DNA of 64,000 bases. Origin: Nocardia goodfellowii. Lineage in GTDB: Bacteria > Actinomycetota > Actinomycetes > Mycobacteriales > Mycobacteriaceae. Position 1 is the stretch's first letter, and each line of letters starts with the position of its first letter. The DNA lies in contig NZ_JAGGMR010000001.1 of NCBI RefSeq assembly GCF_017875645.1, positions 1,426,001 to 1,490,000 of the forward strand, written 5' to 3'. Shown in pieces: positions 17,124 through 24,730 of the stretch. A program made the translations under genes and the position numbers. The notes under the pieces are model-generated. The model had not been told where the DNA came from and made no database searches. It was given only the letters and a program-made list of their open reading frames with translations.

Positions 17124-19079
17124 TTACCCGTCGAGGGTGCCGGTCGTGCGCGTCGACGGCAGGAACGGATTGAGCAGGTTCGGTTCCGTGGACGCGCCCA
17201 GCTGCCACTCCGAGATCCACGGTCCGGTGCCTTCGCTCGGATCGAAGATGCCGCCCTCCAGCCAGGTGTAGCGGCCGTCCAGCACGCCGCGGGTGACGGC
17301 GCGATCCTCGTCGTCGGTGTTGTCCCAGAGCGCGCCGAACAACTTGCGGACCCGGACCCGGGACTGCTGGCAGAAGGCATCGGCGAGTTCGGCCGCGCCC
17401 TTGCCCTCCGGGGCGTCGCGCAGCGCGTGCGCCCGGACCACCGCCGCCGACATCGCGAACAGTTCGGCGCCGATGTCGACGATGCGGCCCAGGAAGTTCT
17501 GCCGGTACTCCAGGTTCGCCTGCCAGCGGCCCATGGCGTACATCAGCGAGCGCGCCTGCTTGCGCGAGTTGCGTTCGACGAAGCGCAGATGCTTTGCCAG
17601 CGCGCCGAATTCGGCGTAGGTGGCGGGCACCGTTCCGGTGCCGACGGCGAGCTGGGGGAACCATTTGGCATAGAAACCGGTAGCGCCCACAGCGGCTTTC
17701 GCCTTGTCCTTGAACTCGGCGTTGCGGTCCACCAGCGCACCCGCGGCGGACATGTGCGCGTCGGCCATCTCGCGCGCGATGAGCAACCGCATGATCTCGC
17801 TGGAGCCTTCGAAGATGCGGTTGATCCGCAGGTCGCGCACCAATTGCTCGGCCGCCACCGCTCTTTCGCCGCGAGCCGCCAGCGAGGCGGCTGTCTCGTA
17901 GCCGCGTCCGCCGCGAATCTGGATGAGCTCATCGGCGATGGCGCAGCTCATTTCGCTGGCCCACAGCTTGGCGAGCGCCGCTTCGATGCGGATGTCGTTG
18001 CGGGCCTCGTCGCACATGGTGGCCGAAAGATCCAGTACCGCTTCCAGCGCGTAGGTGGTGGCGGCGATGAAGGCGATCTTCTCGCCGACCGCCGCGTGCT
18101 CGCCGACCGGGCGGCCCCACTGCACGCGCGCGCCGCTCCACTCGCGGGCGATCTTCAGCGACCATTTCGCCGAGGCCGTGCACAGCGCGGGGATCGCCAG
18201 GCGGCCCGCGTTGAGAGTGGTGAGCGCGATTTTCAGCCCGTCGCCCTCGTGGCCGATGAGGTTGCGCCTGGGCACCCGGACGTCGTGCATCCGGGTGACG
18301 CCGTTCTCGATGCCGCGCAGACCCATGAACGCGTTGCGGCGCTCCACGGTGATGCCGGGGGAGTCGGCCTCCACCACGAACGCGGAGATGCCGCCGCGGT
18401 GGCCCTCGCTCTTGGGCACGCGCGCCATCACGACGAGCAGCTCCGCGACAACGCCGTTGGTGGTCCACAGCTTGACGCCGTTGAGCACGTAGGCTTCGCC
18501 GTCCTCGGTCGGCGTCGCGGTGCTGGCCATGCGCGCCGGGTCCGAGCCGACGTCGGGCTCGGTGAGCAAGAAGGCGCTGACCGCACCCGCCGCACAGCGG
18601 GGGAGGAACTCGGCCTTCTGCTCGGGCGTGCCCGCCAGCTTGAGTGGTTCGGGGACACCGATCGACTGATGCGCCGACAGCAGCACGCCCAGGCTGGCGT
18701 GCGCCGAACCGACCAGCATCAGTGCGCGGTTGTAGCCGACCTGGGAAAGCCCTTGTCCGCCATAGGATTCCGGTATCTTCAGGCCGAAGCAGCCGAGTTC
18801 GGCCAGACCCTTGACCACCTCGTCCGGAATGCGGGCCGTCGCTTCGATCGCGGCGCCGTCGATGCTTTCGCAGAACGGGCGCAGCCGAGCCAGGTAGGCC
18901 TCGGTGCGTGCGGCGTCCGCGGCGTCGGGCCGGGGATAGGGATGGATGAGGTCGAGCCGGAACCGTCCGAGAAACATCTCCTTCGCGAACGAGGGCTTGG
19001 CCCAGTCGGTTTCGCGAGATTCCTCGACGAGCGCGCGGGACTGTTCTTCGGTGGCGTCGACTTTGGCGGTGGTCGCCAT
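17124..19079 (-). CDS. Acyl-CoA dehydrogenase, long form with C-terminal extension
   Basis: 651-residue FAD enzyme catalysing the first, alpha-beta desaturating step of beta-oxidation. Signatures: FLLTEPDVGSDP (about 168-179), LWTTNG flavin-binding strand (about 202), the RIRGGRGYE motif (about 388) and the catalytic-glutamate context RIFEGSSEI (about 418-426). After the usual 400-residue core comes an extension of about 170 residues, as in VLCAD/ACAD9-like enzymes and some mycobacterial FadE proteins that handle long chains. The ATG follows AAGGAGG closely, and that ribosome site lies in a CCTCC-GAA-GGAGG mini-hairpin (19085-19097). An AT-rich repeat element precedes it. A separate hairpin terminates the transcript. 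Confidence 0.9.
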   Translation of the reverse strand: MATTAKVDATEEQSRALVEESRETDWAKPSFAKEMFLGRFRLDLIHPYPRPDAADAARTEAYLARLRPFCESIDGAAIEATARIPDEVVKGLAELGCFGLKIPESYGGQGLSQVGYNRALMLVGSAHASLGVLLSAHQSIGVPEPLKLAGTPEQKAEFLPRCAAGAVSAFLLTEPDVGSDPARMASTATPTEDGEAYVLNGVKLWTTNGVVAELLVVMARVPKSEGHRGGISAFVVEADSPGITVERRNAFMGLRGIENGVTRMHDVRVPRRNLIGHEGDGLKIALTTLNAGRLAIPALCTASAKWSLKIAREWSGARVQWGRPVGEHAAVGEKIAFIAATTYALEAVLDLSATMCDEARNDIRIEAALAKLWASEMSCAIADELIQIRGGRGYETAASLAARGERAVAAEQLVRDLRINRIFEGSSEIMRLLIAREMADAHMSAAGALVDRNAEFKDKAKAAVGATGFYAKWFPQLAVGTGTVPATYAEFGALAKHLRFVERNSRKQARSLMYAMGRWQANLEYRQNFLGRIVDIGAELFAMSAAVVRAHALRDAPEGKGAAELADAFCQQSRVRVRKLFGALWDNTDDEDRAVTRGVLDGRYTWLEGGIFDPSEGTGPWISEWQLGASTEPNLLNPFLPSTRTTGTLDG

Positions 19080-19161
19080 GATGTCCTCCTTCGGAGGTGA
19101 TCAGCGTCACATCCGAGTGTAGGAACAATGGTTACCCGCCGGTAGGCGTTTGCCCGAGATT

Positions 19162-19191
19162 TCTAACGATCTCTAATGATCTTGTTAGAGA
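19162..19191. promoter_or_regulatory. Repeat-type operator upstream of the acyl-CoA dehydrogenase
   Basis: Two tandem decamers TCTAACGATC and TCTAATGATC (19162-19181), and a dyad TCTCTAA-N8-TTAGAGA (19170-19191) built on the second. It is AT-rich in a GC-rich genome and sits 83-112 bp upstream of the start codon, a position expected for a fatty-acid-responsive repressor. The regulator is not identified. Confidence 0.45.
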
Positions 19192-19207
19192 GGCGAATAC
19201 ACAGCAA

Positions 19208-20389
19208 TCACACGCTGCGCAGATAGCGTCCGAAGTGCGGGACGGTGAAGCCGATGGTGCCCCGCTCCGCCGAGTAGATCAGTCCCTTCTTGATCAAGCC
19301 GTCCCGTGCGGGGGATAGGGACGCGGGCTTGCGGCCCAGCTCCTGAGCCACCGCCGAGGTCGCGACCGGGCCGTCGTCACCCGACAGATCGGCCATGGCG
19401 CGCATGTACTCGCGCTCGGCCGGCGTCGCGCGCTCGTAGCGCGAACCGAAGAAGCCCACGGCCAGTTCCTCTTCCGCCGCCGGGGCGGCCACCTCCACGT
19501 CCTCGGCGGTGATGGGACTCTCCGGCGCCTGATCCCAGGACGCCTTGCCGTAGGCCTGCACGAAGTACGGATAGCCGTCGGCCTTCTGGTACAGGGCATC
19601 CAGGGCTTCGTCGGTGAACTTCACGTCCTCGCGGCGCGCGGGCGCGATCAGGGCCTGATCCGCGGACTCGCGGTCCAGCCGGTCGATGCGGTGATAGCTG
19701 AACAACCGCTCGGAATAGCTCTTAGACGCGGACAGCACCGCGGGCAGGTGCGGGAGACCGGCGCCGACGACGATCAAAGGCGCGGCGTCCTGGCTCAATT
19801 CGTGGCAGGCGCCGCAGATGGCGGACACGTCGGCGGGGCCCAGATCCTGCATCTCGTCGATGAAGATCGCGATGCCGACCCCGATATCGCTGGCCAGCGC
19901 CGCCGCTTCCTTCAGCAACTCGACCAGGTCGATCTCGATGTCACCGGAATCGGCGCGGCCCGAGATCGCCGGGACGTCGATGCCGGGTTGCCAGCGTTCC
20001 CGCATGCCCTTGTCGGCGGTGGAGCGAAGCGCGAAGGCCTTGAGGATGCCGAGGAAATCGTCGACGCGCTCGGGATCGCGGTGTGCCATCGCGACCGCGC
20101 GGGTCGCCATGTGCAGCGCGGAGGAGAGTGGGCGGCGCAGTTCCTGGTCCGGGCGGGCCTCGATCTTGCCGGTGCCCCAGCCGCGGTTGATCGCCGCGGA
20201 GCGGAGTTGGTTGAGCAGCACCGTTTTTCCGACACCGCGCAATCCGGTGAGCATGACACTGCGTTCGGGCCGGCCGCGCGCGATGCGTTCCAGCACGATG
20301 TCGAAAGCGGTGAGTTGCTTGTCGCGCCCGGCCAGTTCGGGTGGGCGCTGACCGGCTCCGGGAGCATACGGATTCCGCACGGGGTCCAT
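19208..20389 (-). CDS. AAA-type ATPase with C-terminal winged-helix-like domain
   Basis: 393-residue P-loop ATPase. Walker A is GLRGVGKT (49-56), Walker B is IAIFIDEMQD (173-182), and an arginine-rich sensor region follows (SYSERLFSYHRIDRL). The last 100 residues (SAVAQELGRKPASLSPARDGLIKKGLI) read as a winged helix, so the layout resembles ORC/Cdc6-like and STAND-like ATPases that act on DNA or as switches. Start chosen at the ATG at 20389, with MDPVRNPYAPGAGQRPPELAGR opening a conserved-looking N-terminus; no ribosome site is seen, so a leaderless mRNA is likely. Divergent from an 86-residue protein across a perfect dyad. Function unknown. Confidence 0.75.
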   Translation of the reverse strand: MDPVRNPYAPGAGQRPPELAGRDKQLTAFDIVLERIARGRPERSVMLTGLRGVGKTVLLNQLRSAAINRGWGTGKIEARPDQELRRPLSSALHMATRAVAMAHRDPERVDDFLGILKAFALRSTADKGMRERWQPGIDVPAISGRADSGDIEIDLVELLKEAAALASDIGVGIAIFIDEMQDLGPADVSAICGACHELSQDAAPLIVVGAGLPHLPAVLSASKSYSERLFSYHRIDRLDRESADQALIAPARREDVKFTDEALDALYQKADGYPYFVQAYGKASWDQAPESPITAEDVEVAAPAAEEELAVGFFGSRYERATPAEREYMRAMADLSGDDGPVATSAVAQELGRKPASLSPARDGLIKKGLIYSAERGTIGFTVPHFGRYLRSV

Positions 20390-20411
20390 ACCCTGACACC
20401 GTAGCGCTTGA

Positions 20412-20442
20412 AGTCCGTAAAATCTGGGGCAATCTACGGACT
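20412..20442. promoter_or_regulatory. Perfect inverted repeat between the AAA ATPase and its divergent neighbour
   Basis: AGTCCGTA (20412-20419) and TACGGACT (20435-20442) separated by 15 bp, so the half-site centres are 23 bp, about two helical turns, apart. Only 111 bp separate the two start codons, so one bound dimer could control both genes. Confidence 0.5.
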
Positions 20443-20500
20443 CTTCTAGACGCGGCAATTTTGTCCTTGCCATTGCCGCGGAAGTCTCTACCCTGAGCGG

Positions 20501-20761
20501 GTGTCCGAGGAAACCGTTCCCCATACGACCGCCGAGGTAGTCCAGTCCTGGCATGTGCCCCCGGGGGCCACGCAGGCGGAGGTGATCCGGTCCAACATCC
20601 TGGTCGCGATCGAGCAGGGGTACGACGATCCGCAGCTGGTCGCGGACCTGGCGGTCGGGCCGCTGGTAATGGCGTTGGGAAAACTCGAGATCGGGCTGGC
20701 CGACGCGCGCCGGCGGATCGCCGAACTCGAACGCGCGCTCGCCGAGCGGGATTCCCGGTAA
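20501..20761 (+). CDS. Small protein with C-terminal coiled coil
   Basis: 86 residues, GTG start. The middle (VIRSNILVAIEQGYDDPQLV) looks helical and globular; the last 30 residues (IGLADARRRIAELERALAER) form a clear leucine/alanine heptad helix suited to dimerisation. No DNA-binding motif is certain. It is followed by a hairpin with a T-run. Its shared promoter with the AAA ATPase suggests a joint role, which is inference. Confidence 0.65.
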   Translation: MSEETVPHTTAEVVQSWHVPPGATQAEVIRSNILVAIEQGYDDPQLVADLAVGPLVMALGKLEIGLADARRRIAELERALAERDSR

Positions 20762-20839
20762 TCAGGTGGAACCTCGTCGGCCGGTGTGCCCGGTAACGCC
20801 GCGGGTTGCTCACCGATATCGAGTTGTAATACCCCGTAT

Positions 20840-20873
20840 CCCTGCCGCAGGCAGGGCCCCGTCCTGGGGTTTT
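20840..20873 (+). terminator. Intrinsic terminator with T-tract
   Basis: CCCTGCC-GCA-GGCAGGG followed at once by CCCC-N5-GGGG-TTTT. A classical factor-independent terminator for the 86-residue protein gene. Confidence 0.7.
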
Positions 20874-20938
20874 GCTGTCGCACAAGAATATGCGTAGCTG
20901 TGCGCTGGACAACACCGGGTCCGCGCCGTAATCTTCTC

Positions 20939-21035
20939 GTGACTTAGTGGAGTCTGTCGCTCGTAAGAGAAGCGGCGCCACGAAGTCACCTCTGATCGGT
21001 CGTCGGGGCCTCGGGTCCCCGGTCAGTGGTGGAGT
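20939..21035 (+). promoter_or_regulatory. Structured 5' leader of the NlpC/P60 gene
   Basis: GTGACTT (20939-20945) pairs with AAGTCAC (20983-20989) around an inner CGCT/AGCG helix, and a second G/C-rich hairpin (GGGGCC-TCG-GGTCCCC, near 21006-21018) precedes the GGTGGAG ribosome site. NlpC/P60 and Rpf genes in actinobacteria are often controlled by ydaO-type cyclic-di-AMP riboswitches, but the conserved ydaO sequence blocks are not visible here, so no riboswitch class is assigned. Confidence 0.35.
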
Positions 21036-21686
21036 ATGAAACGGAGACTCAGCTCGGTGGGTAGACACAGCTTGCAGCGGGAATCTCGGTTGCCGAATTC
21101 CGTAAAGGGCGCCATCGTCATGGGCGCTATTGCTACGACCGGCGCGATGCCCGCCATTCAGGCGCAGGCCGCGACGATCAACGTCCCCGGTATCGGCGAC
21201 TTCGATGTCCCGGTTCCGCAGGAGTTCGAGGTGCAGGCCCAGGACCTCGGTAAGCAGCTGGGCCAGGCCCTGTCCACGATGCCGCCGTCCGCCCTCGGCA
21301 CACTGCCCGAGTCGAACATGCTTCCCTGGGAAGCTCCTTCGTCCCCCGCGGACATCGCGCTGGACGCCGCCAAGACCAAGGTCGGCGCCGCGTACTCCTG
21401 GGGCGCCTCGGGCCCGTACAACTTCGACTGCTCCGGTCTGGTCCAGTGGGCCTACAAGCAGGCCGGAATCGAACTGCCGCGCACCAGCTTCGAGCAGTCG
21501 CACGTCGGCGCGCCGGTGGCTTTCCAGAACCTGCAGCCCGGCGACATCGTCATCACCAACGGCGGCGGCCACGTCGGCATCTACGCCGGCGACGGCAAGC
21601 TGCTCAACGCGGTCCAGTCGGGCACCCCGGTGTCCTACACCCCGCTGCGGCCCGACCAGGTCGTCACGGCACGCCGCGTCGTTTAA
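21036..21686 (+). CDS. Secreted NlpC/P60 peptidoglycan endopeptidase
   Basis: 216-residue exported cell-wall hydrolase expected to cleave the D-Glu-mDAP stem-peptide bond, like mycobacterial RipB/RipD. Residues 1-46 form a long basic then hydrophobic signal peptide ending at AQA. After a linker of about 60 residues the catalytic domain covers 107-216: nucleophile Cys about 132 in DCSGLVQW, His about 179 in GGGHVGIY, and a third polar residue downstream (LLNA segment). It is small, with no coiled-coil or SH3 wall-binding region. Start decided by GGTGGAG just before the ATG. Monocistronic, with a structured leader. Confidence 0.88.
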   Translation: MKRRLSSVGRHSLQRESRLPNSVKGAIVMGAIATTGAMPAIQAQAATINVPGIGDFDVPVPQEFEVQAQDLGKQLGQALSTMPPSALGTLPESNMLPWEAPSSPADIALDAAKTKVGAAYSWGASGPYNFDCSGLVQWAYKQAGIELPRTSFEQSHVGAPVAFQNLQPGDIVITNGGGHVGIYAGDGKLLNAVQSGTPVSYTPLRPDQVVTARRVV

Positions 21687-21695
21687 CTTGTAGGG

Positions 21696-22094
21696 GTGGC
21701 CCCTACCGAACGGATTGCTCCCGTCCAGGCCCGCGTCGACGCGTGGACCTGGGCGGTCCGTCTTTTCAAGACCCGTTCCGCCGCCGCCGAAGCCTGCCGG
21801 GGCGGCCACGTCCGCGTCAACGGCGCCACCGCCAAACCCGCCCAGACGATCAAGCTCGGCGATGAGATCCGTATTCGCGGCGGCGGTCTCGAACGCATCG
21901 TGATCGTGGAGCGGATCGTCACCAAGCGCGTCGGTGCCCCGATCGCCGCGCAATGCCTGATCGATCGCAGCCCGCCGCCGCCACCGAAGGAACTGCTCGC
22001 GACCCTGCCGGTGCGGGACCGCGGTTCCGGCCGGCCCACCAAACGCGAACGGCGCGAGACGGATCGGCTCCTGGGCCGCACCGACCAGCTCTGA
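21696..22094 (+). CDS. S4-domain RNA-binding protein (Hsp15 / YbcJ-like)
   Basis: 132 residues. The S4 fold covers about 10-75: RVDAWTWAVRLFKTRSAAAEACRGG then HVRVNGATAKPAQTIKLGDEIRI, the canonical alpha-L pattern. The C-terminal third is basic (RPTKRERRETDRLLGR). Hsp15-type proteins bind stalled 50S subunits carrying peptidyl-tRNA and help recycle them. GTG start 9 bp after the NlpC/P60 stop, so likely co-transcribed. Confidence 0.85.
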   Translation: MAPTERIAPVQARVDAWTWAVRLFKTRSAAAEACRGGHVRVNGATAKPAQTIKLGDEIRIRGGGLERIVIVERIVTKRVGAPIAAQCLIDRSPPPPPKELLATLPVRDRGSGRPTKRERRETDRLLGRTDQL

Positions 22095-22103
22095 TCCGTT
22101 ACC

Positions 22104-23078
22104 GTGGCAGTCGTGCCAGATTCCGACGGTTCCCGCGAAGGGCGCACACCCACCCTGCCGACCATCCTGCGCTGCTGTGCCGCGCTGGCCGCGACACCGC
22201 GCCGGCTGTTGCGGCCGCGTCGCGCCGATCAAGCCTTCCTGGCCGGGTTGACCCTCGCCGACGCACCTACGCCCGCCGCTACCGTCCGGCTCACAGTCCT
22301 TGCGCAGGGTGCCATGTCGGCGCCGGAAACCATTGTGGCCGAGGGTGTTCGGAGCCTGCGCGAACTGCCGCTGACGATGGCGGCGTTTCTCGTCGAGCAT
22401 CCCGAGGCGCGCTTCCTCATCGATCCCGCGCTGTGCTCGGGTGTGCACGACCGGGTGATGCCCGAGTTGCCGTTCCCGGTTCCGCTGCTGGTGGCACCGG
22501 ACAAACCGGTGCTCGGCCTGGCCGACGCACTCGCGGCCCGGGACATCGACGGCGATGACATCGATTTCGTGATCCCGACGCACCTGCACTGGGATCACAT
22601 CTCCGGCTTGCTGGAGCTGCCCGCTTCGGTGCCGGTCAGACTCCCTGCGGCAGAGCATGATTGGGCACTGCGTGGCGCGCACGCGCCGATCGGGGTGGCG
22701 CGTGGTCCGCTGCGTGAACGGACTTTCGATCTGCTCGAGCTGGATGGTCCGCCGGTGCTCACCTTCTCCCGTAGCAAGGATCTGTTCGGCGACGGGTCCG
22801 TTGTGCTGGTAGAGCTCGCGGGGCACACTCCCGGCAGCATCGGCGTACTGCTGGCCGTCGACGACGGCACCCGGGTATTGCTGGCCGGGGATTCGGTCTA
22901 CAGCACACTGCAGATCGACCTGCTCCGGGAGAAAGCCCCGATGCCGGGGTTGCTCTTCGACCACGACCGGGACGCGGCCTTCACCACCATCCACCGGCTG
23001 CACGCGCTCCCGCCCGGCATCGAGGTGATCGCGGGCCACGACCACGCCGCCGTCACCGCCCGCGCCGCCAAGAATTAG
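22104..23078 (+). CDS. Metallo-beta-lactamase fold hydrolase
   Basis: 324 residues. Zinc-binding signatures: THLHWDHISG (HxHxDH, about 159-168), GHTPGSIG (about 236), AGDSVYS (about 258) and GHDHAA near the C-terminus (about 311). The N-terminal 70 residues are an arginine-rich extra segment (CCAALAATPRRLLRPRR) not part of the fold. Substrate unknown; the layout fits lactonase/N-acyl hydrolase-like enzymes as well as generic thioester hydrolases. It starts 9 bp after the S4 gene; its stop overlaps that of the convergent epimerase by 4 bp. Confidence 0.8.
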   Translation: MAVVPDSDGSREGRTPTLPTILRCCAALAATPRRLLRPRRADQAFLAGLTLADAPTPAATVRLTVLAQGAMSAPETIVAEGVRSLRELPLTMAAFLVEHPEARFLIDPALCSGVHDRVMPELPFPVPLLVAPDKPVLGLADALAARDIDGDDIDFVIPTHLHWDHISGLLELPASVPVRLPAAEHDWALRGAHAPIGVARGPLRERTFDLLELDGPPVLTFSRSKDLFGDGSVVLVELAGHTPGSIGVLLAVDDGTRVLLAGDSVYSTLQIDLLREKAPMPGLLFDHDRDAAFTTIHRLHALPPGIEVIAGHDHAAVTARAAKN

Positions 23079-24004
23079 CGCCGGTCGTCCACACCGAGCC
23101 CGTCGCGCACCGAGCGATGGTCCGGCGTCCAACCCAGCTCGCGCCGTGCCTTTTCGCTCGACACCCGCATCGACGTGTCCGACATGAGGCAGGCCAGGTA
23201 CGGCACGGTCAGGCGGATCAGCCAAGTGGGCAGGGCCAGCGGGCGCGGAGTGTGGTGGTGCGCGGCGACCGCGTCCATGAACTGCCGCCAGGTGATCGGC
23301 TCGTCGTCGGCGATGTTGTAAGCCGCACCGCGGCGGCCGTTTTCGAGCGCCGCGACAGTCGCGTGGGCCGCGTCGGCGACATGCACCCAACTGATGTATC
23401 CGCCGCCGCCCATCGGGATGACCGGCACGCGCTTGCGCATCAGGTCGGCGAACATATCGCTGAAGGCCCGCGGGCCGTAGAACAGGCCGTAGCGCAACGC
23501 GATTCCGTCGAGGTCGGCCGCGAAGACCTGTTCCTCGGTGGCCCGGCAGCCCGCCACCACCGGGTCGGCGTAACCGCCGGTTTCCACACCGAACGGATCG
23601 GCCTCGGTGATCGGGCGGTCCCCGTGGTCGAAGTAGCCGTAGCCGGTGATCAGCGACTGGGTGACGAATCGGCGCGCGCCGACCAGCTCCGCCGCCTCCA
23701 GCAGATGCGCGGTTCCCTTGCCGCGCAACGCGTTTGTCGGATCGTCCGCCTTCAGTCGGGGGCCCGCGCCCTTCAGGGCGGTCGCTTCGTGCAGCACGGC
23801 GTCGGCGCGGAGCCCGGCCACCGCGCGCAGCAGTCCGTCGCGGTTCAGCACATCGGCGGCCACCGGCTCGGCGCCGAGCTGCCGGATCAGTCCGTGGCTC
23901 TCCGGCCGTCGGGCCAGCGCCAGCACCTGGTGACCGCGGTCGGTGAGCGCTGTGATCAGGGGCTGTCCGATCGCGCCGGTCGCCCCGGCAAGCAGAACTC
24001 GCAT
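23075..24004 (-). CDS. NAD(P)-dependent epimerase/dehydratase-like protein (extended SDR)
   Basis: 309 residues. NAD(P)-binding motif GATGAIGQPL (6-15), followed by an extended SDR body; the region RYGLFYGPRAFSDMFAD is typical for nucleotide-sugar-epimerase-like enzymes. Start at 24004 where AGGAG lies 6 bases upstream. Substrate unknown. Convergent with the metallo-hydrolase. Confidence 0.85.
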   Translation of the reverse strand: MRVLLAGATGAIGQPLITALTDRGHQVLALARRPESHGLIRQLGAEPVAADVLNRDGLLRAVAGLRADAVLHEATALKGAGPRLKADDPTNALRGKGTAHLLEAAELVGARRFVTQSLITGYGYFDHGDRPITEADPFGVETGGYADPVVAGCRATEEQVFAADLDGIALRYGLFYGPRAFSDMFADLMRKRVPVIPMGGGGYISWVHVADAAHATVAALENGRRGAAYNIADDEPITWRQFMDAVAAHHHTPRPLALPTWLIRLTVPYLACLMSDTSMRVSSEKARRELGWTPDHRSVRDGLGVDDRR

Positions 24005-24192
24005 CGTCTTCTCCTGTTCGTAGCTGGTACCCCTTGGACGAGACAGCGCCGGATGATGTGACGAGGCGTGACGCAGCACACGATGGCGGCGAAGTACACG
24101 ATGGCGACACAGCCGCTGACCGCGCTTGCCGGGTTCCGGTGGCGAACCGGGGAAGAATCCGTGCCGAACGCCACCGCCGAAGGAGCCGGATC

Positions 24193-24717
24193 TTGGGAGA
24201 GTTCGTCGCATACAGCCCGCAGGAACTGCGTCAGCATGCGCTGCGGCAGCGTGACCCGGAGTTCACCACCTGGCTCGCCGCGATGGACGGAGACCTGGCG
24301 CGTCTGGCCCTCGACGAAGCGCCGGAGCTCGGCCCGCGGCCCTGGGGGCAGGATCGGCTGCCGATCTTGGAACAGGCGCTGCTGCGCCACTTTCCGACCG
24401 GCGGATTGGCGCCGACGATGGCGCAGTACGCGCTGTTCGAGCGGTTCGCCCGGGGCGTCGGTCATATCTTCGCCAGCACGTTGGACGGCGCGTGGGTGTA
24501 CGCGACCCCCATCGTCGCACCCGGTGCACCGGCCCATCCCGTGGTGGAAGTGCCGCCGTTGCCGGTGTGGATCGACCCGGGCGCTTTCCTCGGTGCGGCA
24601 CTGACCCGGCGCACCGGCGTCGTTTTCGACGCCGCCTACGAGGTCGCGGCCGCCGAGCACCGGCAGTGGATCGACGCGGGCAGCCCGGACCCGGAGCAGT
24701 GGGCCCGGACCCACTGA
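24193..24717 (+). CDS. Hypothetical cytosolic protein
   Basis: 174 residues starting at TTG (24193), chosen because AAGGAG is 7 bases upstream and the sequence further upstream is low quality. It is rich in Ala, Pro and aromatic residues with alternating helix and strand (ELRQHALRQRDPEF, PILEQALLRHFPTGGLAP, VWVYATPIV). No recognised domain, signal or membrane segment. Convergent with the RNA ligase gene, 13 bp between stops. Confidence 0.6.
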   Translation: MGEFVAYSPQELRQHALRQRDPEFTTWLAAMDGDLARLALDEAPELGPRPWGQDRLPILEQALLRHFPTGGLAPTMAQYALFERFARGVGHIFASTLDGAWVYATPIVAPGAPAHPVVEVPPLPVWIDPGAFLGAALTRRTGVVFDAAYEVAAAEHRQWIDAGSPDPEQWARTH

Positions 24718-24730
24718 CTCCGGGCTTCGG

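Noticed and set aside
20931..21035. ydaO-type cyclic-di-AMP riboswitch
   Set aside because: Expected by family habit upstream of cell-wall hydrolases, but its conserved GGGGGA/GGGTGAA-type blocks are not found.
19941..24110. A 1389-codon open frame on the minus strand
   Set aside because: It crosses several real genes on both strands (NlpC/P60, S4, MBL, epimerase), has no conserved domain and low-complexity composition.
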